Origin: Micromonospora polyrhachis | Lineage (GTDB): Bacteria > Actinomycetota > Actinomycetes > Mycobacteriales > Micromonosporaceae | Assembly: GCF_014203835.1 (NCBI RefSeq) | Contig: NZ_JACHJW010000001.1 | Location: 6,770,501 to 6,834,500, forward strand | Direction of reading: 5' to 3' | Length of the DNA: 64,000 nucleotides | Part shown: positions 27,101-34,687 of the stretch, piece by piece | How positions within the stretch are numbered: the first letter of the stretch is position 1 | Layout: every line of letters begins with the position of its first letter | Notes under the pieces: model-generated | The model's database searches: none | What the model was told of the DNA's origin: nothing | Seen by the model: only the letters and a program-made list of their open reading frames with translations | Made by a program: the position numbers and the translations under genes

Positions 27101-28591
27101 GTGTCCCGTGAACAGCGTCGCCGCCGTGGTGCACTGGCCGTGCTGGCTGGTGCGGTGGTGGCGATCCTCGCTGCCACCACCGCACCAGCCACTGCCGCAC
27201 CACAACCGACCGGCGGGTCGCACCAGCAGTGGCTGGCCCACCGGCTGGCCAACAGCGTCGACCCCGGTACGGTGCTGGACACTCTGCGGAAGCTGGAACG
27301 GTACGCCGTCACCGGTGACGGCAGCCGCGAAGCCGGCAGCGAAGGGTTCGACCGTTCGCTGCGCCTGTTCACCGAGCGGCTGACGAGGGCCGGTTATCGG
27401 GTGAGCACGCAGGACGTTCCGTACCGGGCGTTCGCATTCGACGCGGAGACGCTCGTGCCGGCCGCAGGTGCGCCGGTGCGGATCCTGATGGCGCACTACT
27501 CGGTGTCGACACCGGCCGGTGGACTGTCCGCGCCGCTGGTGCCGGTCGACCCGAGCGGCACCGACCCGGCGGTCGGTTGCGCGGCCGCCGACTACCCGGC
27601 GCAGGTCGCCGGCACGGTAGTCCTGGTCCGTACCGGCGGCTGTGTCAGCGTCGACAAAGCTGTCGCGGCCACCGCCGCCGGTGCTCGCGCGATCGTCATG
27701 TACGACGTGACCCCCACCGCCCCGGGTAGCGTGTTGCGGCGGCGGGCGACCGGCGCGAGCATCCCGATGGCGTTCGTCAGCAACGCCGACGCGGACGCGT
27801 TGATCGATGCCGCGGGTGGCGGGGCGCTGCCGGTGACGCTGGAGTTGCGGGGCCGGGAGTTCGACGACGTCACCGTCAACCTGTTCGCCGAGACCACCGG
27901 CGGCCGGGCTGACAGCGTGGTGATGGCCGGGGCGCACCTGGACAGCGGTCACGACGGGCCGGGAATCAACGACAACGGCTCCAGCGCCGCCGCGTTGCTG
28001 GAGACCGCGCTGCGCCTCGCGCCGTACCAGGGAACGGTGCGTAACCGGGTCCGGTTCGCCTTCTGGGGCGCTGAGGAACTGGTCAACCTCGGCTCCACGT
28101 ACTACGTGCAGACGTTGCCGGCGCAGCAGTTGGCGCGGATCCGGTTGTACCTGAACTACGAGATGATCGCCTCGTCGAACTTCGTCCGGTTCGTCATGGA
28201 CGGGGACGACAGCGACCATCCTGACGTGGGGCTGCCGGCCGGGCCGGTCGGCTCCGGGCAGGTCGAGGCGGTGGTGAAGCAGGCGTACGCGACGCTGGGG
28301 CTACCCGTGAAGACGGTGGACCTGGGAAATGTCCGTTCCGACAACGAGCCGTTCATGGCGGTCGGTGTCCCGATGGGTGGGGCGCACGGCGGGTCGCGTG
28401 GGGTGAAGACCGCTGACGAGGCGCGGGTGTTCGGCGGTGTGGCCGGCCAGTTCTACGACCCGTGCTACCACCAGCCGTGCGACACGGTGTCGAGCCTGCA
28501 CCTGGGCGCGTTGGGGCAGGTGACCCGGGCGATGGCGTGGACGGTGGGCCGGTTCGCGATCACTGCCGACGACGTGCCCGGACGGTCGTAA
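27101..28591 (+). CDS. Secreted M28-family metallopeptidase with PA domain
   Basis: A 496-residue protein with a signal peptide (RRRRGALAVLAGAVVAILAA, cleavage near TAA). A PA-domain insert (AAADYPAQVAGTVVLVRTGG, KAVAATAAGARAIVMYD) sits at ~170-260. The di-zinc site follows: AGAHLDSG (His), INDNGSSAAALL (Asp), FWGAEELVNLG (Glu-Glu), a distal acidic ligand near MDGDDSDHPD, and CYHQPCDT (His). Aminopeptidase family. It starts 27 bases after the P450, behind GGAGG, so it is in the same operon; removing leader residues from an exported peptide is a plausible role, but general extracellular aminopeptidase is equally possible. Confidence 0.92.
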   Translation: MSREQRRRRGALAVLAGAVVAILAATTAPATAAPQPTGGSHQQWLAHRLANSVDPGTVLDTLRKLERYAVTGDGSREAGSEGFDRSLRLFTERLTRAGYRVSTQDVPYRAFAFDAETLVPAAGAPVRILMAHYSVSTPAGGLSAPLVPVDPSGTDPAVGCAAADYPAQVAGTVVLVRTGGCVSVDKAVAATAAGARAIVMYDVTPTAPGSVLRRRATGASIPMAFVSNADADALIDAAGGGALPVTLELRGREFDDVTVNLFAETTGGRADSVVMAGAHLDSGHDGPGINDNGSSAAALLETALRLAPYQGTVRNRVRFAFWGAEELVNLGSTYYVQTLPAQQLARIRLYLNYEMIASSNFVRFVMDGDDSDHPDVGLPAGPVGSGQVEAVVKQAYATLGLPVKTVDLGNVRSDNEPFMAVGVPMGGAHGGSRGVKTADEARVFGGVAGQFYDPCYHQPCDTVSSLHLGALGQVTRAMAWTVGRFAITADDVPGRS

Positions 28592-28620
28592 CCGGTCAAC
28601 GTCGTACGGCTTTCAGTGGA

Positions 28621-28667
28621 GTGATCGGCTTCGGATCGTGAGCGGTTCGCCGAGCACTTGGTATCGT
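28621..28667 (+). promoter_or_regulatory. Possible SARP-dependent promoter before the S26 gene
   Basis: Three heptamers at exact 11-bp steps, GTGATCG (28621), CGGATCG (28632) and CGGTTCG (28643), precede a TATCGT -10 candidate (28662-28667). There is no good -35 box. Tandem heptamers with 4-bp spacers are the classical SARP operator layout. The -10 is almost at the start codon (28673), so the message may be leaderless. Confidence 0.45.
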
Positions 28668-28672
28668 GTGTC

Positions 28673-29224
28673 ATGAATTCGCTCGGCTGGGGCCTGGGCA
28701 TGATCGGTGCACTCATCCTGTGCGTTCTCGGGTTGGCTGTGGTTCTGCTGCGTCGCCGGTATCTCGTGGTGACGGTCAGAGGAACCAGCATGGAACCCAC
28801 CCTCAGGTCCGGGGACCGGGTGCTGGTTCGACGTGTCATGGTGGCTGCGGTCCGCGTCGGCGACGTCGTGGTGCTACGTAACCCCCAGTCCGAGCAGCCT
28901 GCCACAGCGTCTGTGCTGCCTCAGGCAGTCACCGACCGCATGCCGGGGAATACTGTCGACTTGTCGTCGATGGTGCCCTGGATAATCAAACGGGTCCGTG
29001 CCGTGCCGGGGGATGCGGTGCCCAGGGCAGAGGTCGAGAGTCTACGGGAGGCCGTCGGATCGGCCGTGCCGGTGGGCAGTCTCGTGCTGCTAGGAGACAA
29101 TCCTGCTGCCAGCTTCGACTCCCGGCAGTGGGGTTACTACGCCGAGGAGCATCTGCTTGGTGTCGTGGCCCGGCGAGTTGACGCGCCCAGCGGTGATCCG
29201 AAGCCGCATATATCTCGCGCTTAG
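28673..29224 (+). CDS. S26-family signal peptidase
   Basis: From ATG 28673 (MNSLGWGLGMIGALIL) the protein has 183 residues: one N-terminal membrane helix, then the catalytic serine box TVRGTSMEPTLRSGD, the lysine box WIIKRVRAVPGD and the conserved LLGDNPAASFDSRQWGYY. This is the Ser-Lys signal peptidase fold facing outside the membrane. Its place at the head of a MauE/TlpA/ABC transporter set suggests a dedicated leader-cleaving enzyme rather than the general LepB, which is normally encoded near rplS. Confidence 0.9.
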   Translation: MNSLGWGLGMIGALILCVLGLAVVLLRRRYLVVTVRGTSMEPTLRSGDRVLVRRVMVAAVRVGDVVVLRNPQSEQPATASVLPQAVTDRMPGNTVDLSSMVPWIIKRVRAVPGDAVPRAEVESLREAVGSAVPVGSLVLLGDNPAASFDSRQWGYYAEEHLLGVVARRVDAPSGDPKPHISRA

Positions 29225-29239
29225 CTGTCCATATATCTC
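29207..29239. repeat. Direct repeat CATATATCTC before the MauE gene
   Basis: CATATATCTC occurs at 29207-29216 and 29230-29239, 23 bp apart (about two helical turns). A small GCGTCCA...TGGACGC hairpin lies just downstream. In such GC-rich DNA this AT-rich pair stands out as a possible regulator site. Confidence 0.4.
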
Positions 29240-29287
29240 CGCCGGCTAGCGTCCAGTTCCTGTTGGACGCCAGAGTGGAGGCGGGTC

Positions 29288-29887
29288 ATGGAGGGCTTGG
29301 CTGTTGGTGCCGAAGCGCTGCTCTGTGTGGTGTTCGGCGTCGCCGCCTCAGCGAAACTACACAGCCGGGATGCGCTCGATACCTTTGCCCGGGGACTGTT
29401 CGACCTCAGGATGCTGGCCCGATGGGCGGTTCAACCCGTCGCCGTCCTGGTGGCGATCATTGAGGCGGCCGTGTCCGTTGCGTTGTTGGTCGCGTGCCTT
29501 GGTCAGCTCGGCCTGCCGCTGGGGGCGGACGTGGCGGTCCTCGGGACGGCAGCACTCACGGTGGGATTGGGATTCCTGTGCTGCCTCACCGCCACGATCA
29601 TGCTGGCCCTACGACGTGGCGTACGGGCGGCGTGTCCCTGCTTCGGCCGCTCTGCGGTGCCACTGGGGCGCCGGCACGTCATCCGTAACAGCGGACTGGT
29701 GTCGGTCGCGGTCATCGGCATCGTCGGACATCTCGTGGTGCCGTCATCCACACCACCAGTCGGGGGGCTCCTGGTCGCGGTCCTGGCCGGGCTGGTCCTC
29801 GCCTGGCCGTTCGTCTTCTTCGACGAGATGGTCGGGCTGTTCGCGCCGGTCGATGCCGCCGACGACACCACCAGAATCCGGAATTGA
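29288..29887 (+). CDS. MauE/DoxX-like redox-associated membrane protein
   Basis: A 199-residue protein with four to five hydrophobic helices, starting at ATG 29288 behind GGAGG. The MauE signature is the CPCFGR motif (ACPCFGRSAVPLGRRHVIRN, ~115-135), with further cysteines in the helix before it (GLGFLCCLTATIM). MauE proteins work with a thioredoxin-like partner (MauD) to pass thiol/disulfide equivalents across the membrane during maturation of disulfide-rich proteins. The next gene encodes just such a partner, eight bases downstream. Confidence 0.88.
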   Translation: MEGLAVGAEALLCVVFGVAASAKLHSRDALDTFARGLFDLRMLARWAVQPVAVLVAIIEAAVSVALLVACLGQLGLPLGADVAVLGTAALTVGLGFLCCLTATIMLALRRGVRAACPCFGRSAVPLGRRHVIRNSGLVSVAVIGIVGHLVVPSSTPPVGGLLVAVLAGLVLAWPFVFFDEMVGLFAPVDAADDTTRIRN

Positions 29888-29895
29888 GGAACCAG

Positions 29896-30441
29896 ATGTC
29901 ATACGTGGTCGCGGCCCTGGCCGTGCTGGCAACCTTCTCCGTATTTCAAGTTGTTCTGGTCGCCGGACTGCTGCGGCGGGTCAACGAACTGTCAGGCAGG
30001 CTCACCCAACTCAGCCAGGATGGACCGGTCTCACTCGACCGGATGGTTCCGGCCGGCTCAGCACCGGCGCAGTTCACCACTTCTACCGTGGACCAGGAAC
30101 TCGTCACCAGCCAGACCCTTACCGTGCCGACGCTTCTGGGTTTCTTCACTCCCGGCTGCAAGCCATGCACCGCACAGCTCCCGCACTTTGTCGAGCGCGC
30201 AGGCGCAACACCGGGCGGTCGGGCACACGTCTTGGCGGTGATCACCGATGCGCCGGGGACGCGAGAGTACGTCGCTCGACTCAGCCCGGTCGCCCAGGTG
30301 GTCATCGAAGAACCGAATGGACCGGTCGCGACGGCGTTCGGGCTCAAGGGGACACCGGCCTTTGCTCTCCTGGGTGAGCGGTCGACCGTGACGGCGTCGG
30401 CCATCACGGTCGCTGGTCTGCCCTCGGCGGTGCCGGCGTGA
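29896..30441 (+). CDS. TlpA/MauD-like membrane-anchored thioredoxin
   Basis: From ATG 29896 (GAGGAA six bases upstream) a 181-residue protein: one N-terminal membrane anchor (VVAALAVLATFSVFQVVLVA), a linker, and a thioredoxin fold with the active site GFFTPGCKPC (Cys88, Cys91) and the cis-proline region LKGTPAFALL. The active domain should lie outside the membrane. Together with the MauE-like protein it probably oxidises or isomerises disulfides; the six-cysteine peptide encoded at the other end of the cluster is an obvious client. Its end overlaps the ABC transporter start. Confidence 0.88.
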   Translation: MSYVVAALAVLATFSVFQVVLVAGLLRRVNELSGRLTQLSQDGPVSLDRMVPAGSAPAQFTTSTVDQELVTSQTLTVPTLLGFFTPGCKPCTAQLPHFVERAGATPGGRAHVLAVITDAPGTREYVARLSPVAQVVIEEPNGPVATAFGLKGTPAFALLGERSTVTASAITVAGLPSAVPA

Positions 30442-32312
30442 CCGGTAAGGAAAGCCGCAAGACGGATGAATCCGGCCTCCGACTTGCCGTTGCCGCAGTA
30501 TTACTGGGCCTGCGGGCCGGCCCAGGACACGTCCTCGCCCAATTTGTCGGTTCCGTGCTTGTTGGTGCCGCGCCGATCGCAGTGGCCTGGCTGACCAAGC
30601 TCGTGATCGACACGTTGGTGGCGGCACGGCCCGAGCGGCTCGTGACCGTTGTCCGGCTCGTCGTCGCCCTGTCCGTCGTCGGAATTGTGGCCGCCGTCCT
30701 ACCGCAGTTGGGACGCTACCTCAATGAGGAGTTGAACCGCCGGGTACAGCTGATCGTTCAGCAACGCCTCTACCTGGCTGTCGAACGCCAACCGGGACTG
30801 CGCCGACTTGAGGATCCGCGGTTTCACGACCGGCTACGCCTTGCCGAGCAGTCCGGCAGGGACGGACCGAGTCAGGTGCTGCAGAGCATCGCGGGCCTGA
30901 CCCAGAGCGGCGTCACCCTGGGCGGCTTCGTCATCACCCTATTTGCGCTCAGCCCGGTCATAACCCTGACAGTGGTCCTCGCCGCACTACCGGTGTTCGC
31001 ATCCGAGATGTCCCTCAGCCGCCGAAGAGCGGCGGTGCTGTGGCGGATCGGCCCCACCGAGCGCCGTGCGTTCTTCTACACGAGCCTGCTCACCGACCTA
31101 CAAGCCGCGAAGGAGATACGGCTGTTCGGCATCGGCGCGTACCTGCGCGGCCGGATGCTCGACGAACTGCGCACCAGTAACCGGTTCCGACGGCGGCTGG
31201 ACCTGCGGGTGCTGCGAACCCAGGGCACCCTGGCGCTGCTGTCCGCGACCGTGTCCGGCGGCGGCCTGCTCTGGGCAGCCGCCGAGGCGCGCTCGGGTCG
31301 GCTCAGCGTGGGTGACCTCACGCTGTTCATCGCGGCGGTGGCCAGCACCCAGGGCACCCTGCGCGGGCTCGTCACCAGCTTCATCGGCATGCACCAGGCG
31401 ATCCTGTTGTTCGACCACTACCAGGCTGTGGTGCGCATGCCACCGGACCTCCCGGTCCCGGCACCGACCCGGGCCGTGTCGCCGCTCAGTGAGGGCATCG
31501 AGCTGCGCGGCGTGTGGTTCCGCTACAGCGACGACCAGCCGTGGATCCTTCGTGACCTGAATCTTCGTATCCCCCGGGGACAGGCGGTGGGAGTGGTGGG
31601 ACGCAACGGCGCGGGCAAGTCCACGCTGGTCAAGCTGCTCTGCCGGTTCTATGACCCGCAGCGGGGCAGCGTGCTCTGGGACGGGGTCGACATCAGGGAG
31701 TTTGACCCGGCGGAGCTACGGACCCGGCTGAGCGTCGTGTTCCAGGACTTCATGTGTTACGACATGAGCGCCGTCGAGAACATCACCATTGGCGATCTGA
31801 CCGCTGCGGCTGATCGGCCGAGAATTCAGGCGGCAGCTCAACGGGCCGGTGCGCACGAGGCGTTACTGGCCCTCCCCCGTGGCTACGAGACCGTGCTCAG
31901 CCGGGTGTTCTTCGACGGTGACGACCGTGACGGCGCTCTGCTCTCCGGCGGACAGTGGCAGCGTGTGGCGTTGGCGCGGGCGTTGCTCCGGGAGACCAGT
32001 GATCTGCTCATCCTCGACGAACCGAGTTCAGGACTTGATGCGGTCGCCGAGCATGAGATCCACACCCAACTACGCGCGTACCGGGCCGGCCGAACCAGCC
32101 TGCTGATCTCTCATCGACTGGGCGCGATCCGTGACGCAGACCGGATCGTCGTGCTGTCCGCAGGCCGCATCGTCGAGGAAGGAACCCACGACACGCTCAT
32201 AGCGGCTGGCGGCGGCTACGCACAGATGTTCACGTTGCAGGCGAGCGGCTATCAGGATTCGGCCGGTCTGGCTGGCGAGCCACCTTCGCTTGCTCGGCCG
32301 CGAACAGCCTGA
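30438..32312 (+). CDS. ABC transporter, fused permease and ATPase
   Basis: A 624-residue half-transporter: N-terminal ABC-B type membrane domain (~30-330, six helices expected) and C-terminal ATPase with Walker A GRNGAGKST, Q-loop VVFQDF, signature LLSGGQWQRVALARALL, Walker B DLLILDEPSSGLDA and H-loop ISHRLG. There is no N-terminal C39 peptidase domain, so leader removal must be done by another enzyme such as the S26 or M28 protease upstream. It starts in the last codon of the TlpA-like gene. Its 3' end overlaps the convergent SARP gene by 83 bases. Probable peptide exporter. Confidence 0.93.
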   Translation: MTGKESRKTDESGLRLAVAAVLLGLRAGPGHVLAQFVGSVLVGAAPIAVAWLTKLVIDTLVAARPERLVTVVRLVVALSVVGIVAAVLPQLGRYLNEELNRRVQLIVQQRLYLAVERQPGLRRLEDPRFHDRLRLAEQSGRDGPSQVLQSIAGLTQSGVTLGGFVITLFALSPVITLTVVLAALPVFASEMSLSRRRAAVLWRIGPTERRAFFYTSLLTDLQAAKEIRLFGIGAYLRGRMLDELRTSNRFRRRLDLRVLRTQGTLALLSATVSGGGLLWAAAEARSGRLSVGDLTLFIAAVASTQGTLRGLVTSFIGMHQAILLFDHYQAVVRMPPDLPVPAPTRAVSPLSEGIELRGVWFRYSDDQPWILRDLNLRIPRGQAVGVVGRNGAGKSTLVKLLCRFYDPQRGSVLWDGVDIREFDPAELRTRLSVVFQDFMCYDMSAVENITIGDLTAAADRPRIQAAAQRAGAHEALLALPRGYETVLSRVFFDGDDRDGALLSGGQWQRVALARALLRETSDLLILDEPSSGLDAVAEHEIHTQLRAYRAGRTSLLISHRLGAIRDADRIVVLSAGRIVEEGTHDTLIAAGGGYAQMFTLQASGYQDSAGLAGEPPSLARPRTA

Positions 32313-34122
32313 CCAGATCCGACCTGCGGTACGCGCCATCGGCCGGGCAGTCCGTCAACAGCCGCTCCCGCACCAACCGTCCGAGGGCTGCCTCCGTGGC
32401 CGACACGCTGACCCCCAGCCGCGCGGCGACCTCGGCGGCGTACAGCTTGCCGGCCGGGATCAGCCCCATGTGTTCGAAGATGCGGGTGGCGAGTCGGTCG
32501 ATCGGGCGGCAACTGTCGAGCAGACATCGGTAGCTGCTCCACAGCGCGGACCGCACAGAGAGATGCTCGAACTCCAGTTCAGTCAGCCGGGTCCTTTCGT
32601 CGACAAGCCGACCAGCGTACGTCGAGAGCGGCAGGTCCGGACGAGCTGCCAGTATTCCACCGACGATGGTGACGGCCAGTGGACGTCGCTCGCACAGGTC
32701 GACCAGTTGGCGGCCTGCACCGGGTTCCTCACGGACCCGGTTGTCGAGCAGGATCTGGTCGAGTAACGCCAGGGCCTGTGTGGACGGCAGGTCACGAAGG
32801 TCCAAGCGATGTCCGGTCACCGTGGGTGCGAGCACCCGGCGCGAGGTCAGCAACACCAGCGAGTGGGGTCCGGCGGGTATCAGCTCCTTGATCTGCCGGA
32901 ATTCGGCGATGTTGTCCAGGATGATCAGAAGTCTCCGGGCGGCCATCAGCGAGCGGAGTCGGGCTGTCGCCGCCGGCCACGGCAGACTCGGAGCGCGGTC
33001 GTCACCCAACGCGGTGAGTAGGGAGTTGAGTGTGTCGACGGGCGTCAACGGGGGCCGGTCAGACCGGGTACCCAACAGGTCCAGGTAGACCTGCCCGTCA
33101 GGAAAACGATCGGCGTGCTCATGGGCGGCACGCAGCGCGAGGGCGGACTTCCCCACCCCCGGGGGACCGCTGATCGCCACGACCGCGGGGGCCTCGGCCA
33201 CCCGGCCGGTCAGTATCCGGTCGAGCTGCGCGCACTCTGCTTCCCGACCAACGAAGGGCACCGGCGCGGCGGGCAACTGCCGCGGCACCACCGAGACCAG
33301 GGGTGCCGTCGCCGCGCGCTCCGCGGACGGATGGTCGAGTATCCGGAGCCCCTCGTTGCTGGTCAGTCGGGGATCTCGCTGGAGGATCGCACACTGGAGC
33401 CGCGCCAGGCTCGCGCTCGGCTCGATCCCAAGACCATCCACCAAGGCCTTGCGCACCTGCTCATAGGCGGCCAACCCGGCGACAGCGTCCCCGGAACGGT
33501 AGAGGGCGAGCATGAGCAGTTCCCAGGCCCGCTCCCGATAGGGATGATCTATCAGGAACTGGCGTAACCGTCCAATGACCCTCCAGCAGTCACCGAGCGC
33601 CAGCAGCGCCTCCACGTGGTCCTCCTCCACGCCCAGCCGGCACTCATCCAGAGCCACCAGGTAGGAGTCCAACACTGCGGAGCGGGCCACGTTCTCCGCC
33701 GCTTTGCCTCGCCAGAGTCGGCGTGCCTGATCGAGTAGGTGTCTCGCCCCGCTCCAGTCCATCCTGCGCAGCGCTTCCCTGCCCTCCGTGGCCAGCACCT
33801 CGAACTGGCGTACATCCAGTTCTTTCTGCTCCACCCGCAGTTGGTAGCGTCCGTTGTCGGCGATGAGCCGGGCCGAGTAGACGTCACCGGACCGCCGGAG
33901 CGCGGCCCGGATGCTGGCGGCATAGTTGCGCAGGTTGGCGATGGCCGAGGGGGGCGGTTGTTCCTCCCACAACGAGTCCGTGAGCCTGTCCAGAGAAACC
34001 GCCTCGTTGGGGTTGAGCAGCAGCATCGCGAGGAAAGCCCGGGCTTTGGGGCCACCGATATTGACGTTCACGCCATGCGCCAGCATTTCCACAGGTCCGA
34101 GCAGTCGAAGGTACAGCGCCAT
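32230..34122 (-). CDS. SARP-family regulator with NB-ARC domain
   Basis: A 630-residue protein. Residues 1-95 are the OmpR-like winged HTH (LRLLGPVEML, GPKARAFLAMLLLNPNEAVS, DSLWEEQPPPSAIANLRNYA). Residues ~96-250 form the bacterial transcriptional activation domain (YQLRVEQKELDVRQFE, YRSGDAVAGLAAYEQVR). From ~285 comes an NB-ARC ATPase with Walker A SGPPGVGKSALAL and Walker B RLLIILDN. It stops before a TPR region, so it is shorter than AfsR. SARPs activate natural-product clusters by binding heptameric direct repeats next to -35 boxes. Probable activator of the adjacent peptide system. Confidence 0.93.
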   Translation of the reverse strand: MALYLRLLGPVEMLAHGVNVNIGGPKARAFLAMLLLNPNEAVSLDRLTDSLWEEQPPPSAIANLRNYAASIRAALRRSGDVYSARLIADNGRYQLRVEQKELDVRQFEVLATEGREALRRMDWSGARHLLDQARRLWRGKAAENVARSAVLDSYLVALDECRLGVEEDHVEALLALGDCWRVIGRLRQFLIDHPYRERAWELLMLALYRSGDAVAGLAAYEQVRKALVDGLGIEPSASLARLQCAILQRDPRLTSNEGLRILDHPSAERAATAPLVSVVPRQLPAAPVPFVGREAECAQLDRILTGRVAEAPAVVAISGPPGVGKSALALRAAHEHADRFPDGQVYLDLLGTRSDRPPLTPVDTLNSLLTALGDDRAPSLPWPAATARLRSLMAARRLLIILDNIAEFRQIKELIPAGPHSLVLLTSRRVLAPTVTGHRLDLRDLPSTQALALLDQILLDNRVREEPGAGRQLVDLCERRPLAVTIVGGILAARPDLPLSTYAGRLVDERTRLTELEFEHLSVRSALWSSYRCLLDSCRPIDRLATRIFEHMGLIPAGKLYAAEVAARLGVSVSATEAALGRLVRERLLTDCPADGAYRRSDLVRLFAAEQAKVARQPDRPNPDSRSPAT

Positions 34123-34264
34123 AGACTCCCCCGTGCCTTTTACCGTCTCCCTGCCGACGACTGATTTCGACAGTCACCCGACGATGCGAAAAGAACACAT
34201 CGCAATGGGATACGAGATTTTGGCAAAGCATAGCCACACGGCGTGTCCTCACACCGTGTACGAC

Positions 34265-34291
34265 TGTTCGGACTTGTTCGGAACCGTTCGT
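34265..34291. promoter_or_regulatory. GTTCG direct repeats upstream of the SARP gene
   Basis: TGTTCGG (34265), TGTTCGG (34275) and CGTTCGT (34285) recur every 10 bp, i.e. CGAAC repeats when read in the direction of the SARP gene, about 145 bases before its ATG. Regularly spaced heptamers suggest a SARP-type operator; the same GTTCG element occurs before the S26 gene. Bases 34123-34264 show nothing else. Confidence 0.45.
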
Positions 34292-34304
34292 TCCCGGATA
34301 CGGG

Positions 34305-34337
34305 TCGGCGGACCCCATCACCGATGGGGTCCGCCGA
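34305..34337 (-). terminator. Terminator of the cysteine-rich peptide gene, 15-bp stem
   Basis: Bases 34305-34319 pair perfectly with 34323-34337 around a 3-base loop (stem contains GGCGGACCCCATC), starting 10 bases after the peptide stop on the minus strand. It should end or attenuate transcription from the peptide gene toward the SARP gene. Confidence 0.8.
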
Positions 34338-34347
34338 ATGCGTGGGA

Positions 34348-34557
34348 TCAGCCTGCGCAGGTGCTGCAGCCCTTCTCGATGGTCCGGTGCTGCCCTTCGC
34401 AGTTGTAGTGCTCGACGACCTGGTCGAGCCAGAGCGTTCCGCACGGGTCGCAGGTGGTGCCCAGGTAGCGACAGGCCAGAGTCGAGGCCGCGTCGGCGGT
34501 GATGCTGGGGCTCACGAGTCGCATGACTCGATCGCTGATTGTGGCGAGAAGCCGCAT
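34348..34557 (-). CDS. Putative six-cysteine secreted peptide precursor, 69 residues
   Basis: The preferred ATG is 34557, with GGAAGGA and AAAGG upstream; the frame is open to 34623. Residues 1-28 (ISDRVMRLVSPSITADAAST) form a leader without a real hydrophobic core, so not a classical Sec signal. The remaining 41 residues hold six cysteines at positions 29, 36, 39, 53, 64 and 67 (C-x6-C-x2-C-x13-C-x10-C-x2-C), enough for three disulfides, and end S-T-C-A-G. Peptides with a similar xDRxxxxLVxxxxAxA leader occur, as I recall, in other actinomycetes without known function. It lies between a SARP gene and pabB, and across from redox, protease and export genes. A zinc-binding protein is the alternative. 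Confidence 0.7.
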   Translation of the reverse strand: MRLLATISDRVMRLVSPSITADAASTLACRYLGTTCDPCGTLWLDQVVEHYNCEGQHRTIEKGCSTCAG

Positions 34558-34687
34558 GACCTTTGCCGTCCTTCCGGTTGACCGATGGGAATACAACGTA
34601 TCGACCGCAGCTATATGCGACATAAGAATGCGCTACACGTATTCCCGATCATTAGAGGGAAGGGCCCGGCCAGGGCGGCGCGGTAGA

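Noticed and set aside
26300-28219. 639-codon minus-strand frame opposite the P450 and M28 genes
   Set aside because: No motif and low-complexity composition; both plus-strand genes have intact catalytic residues.
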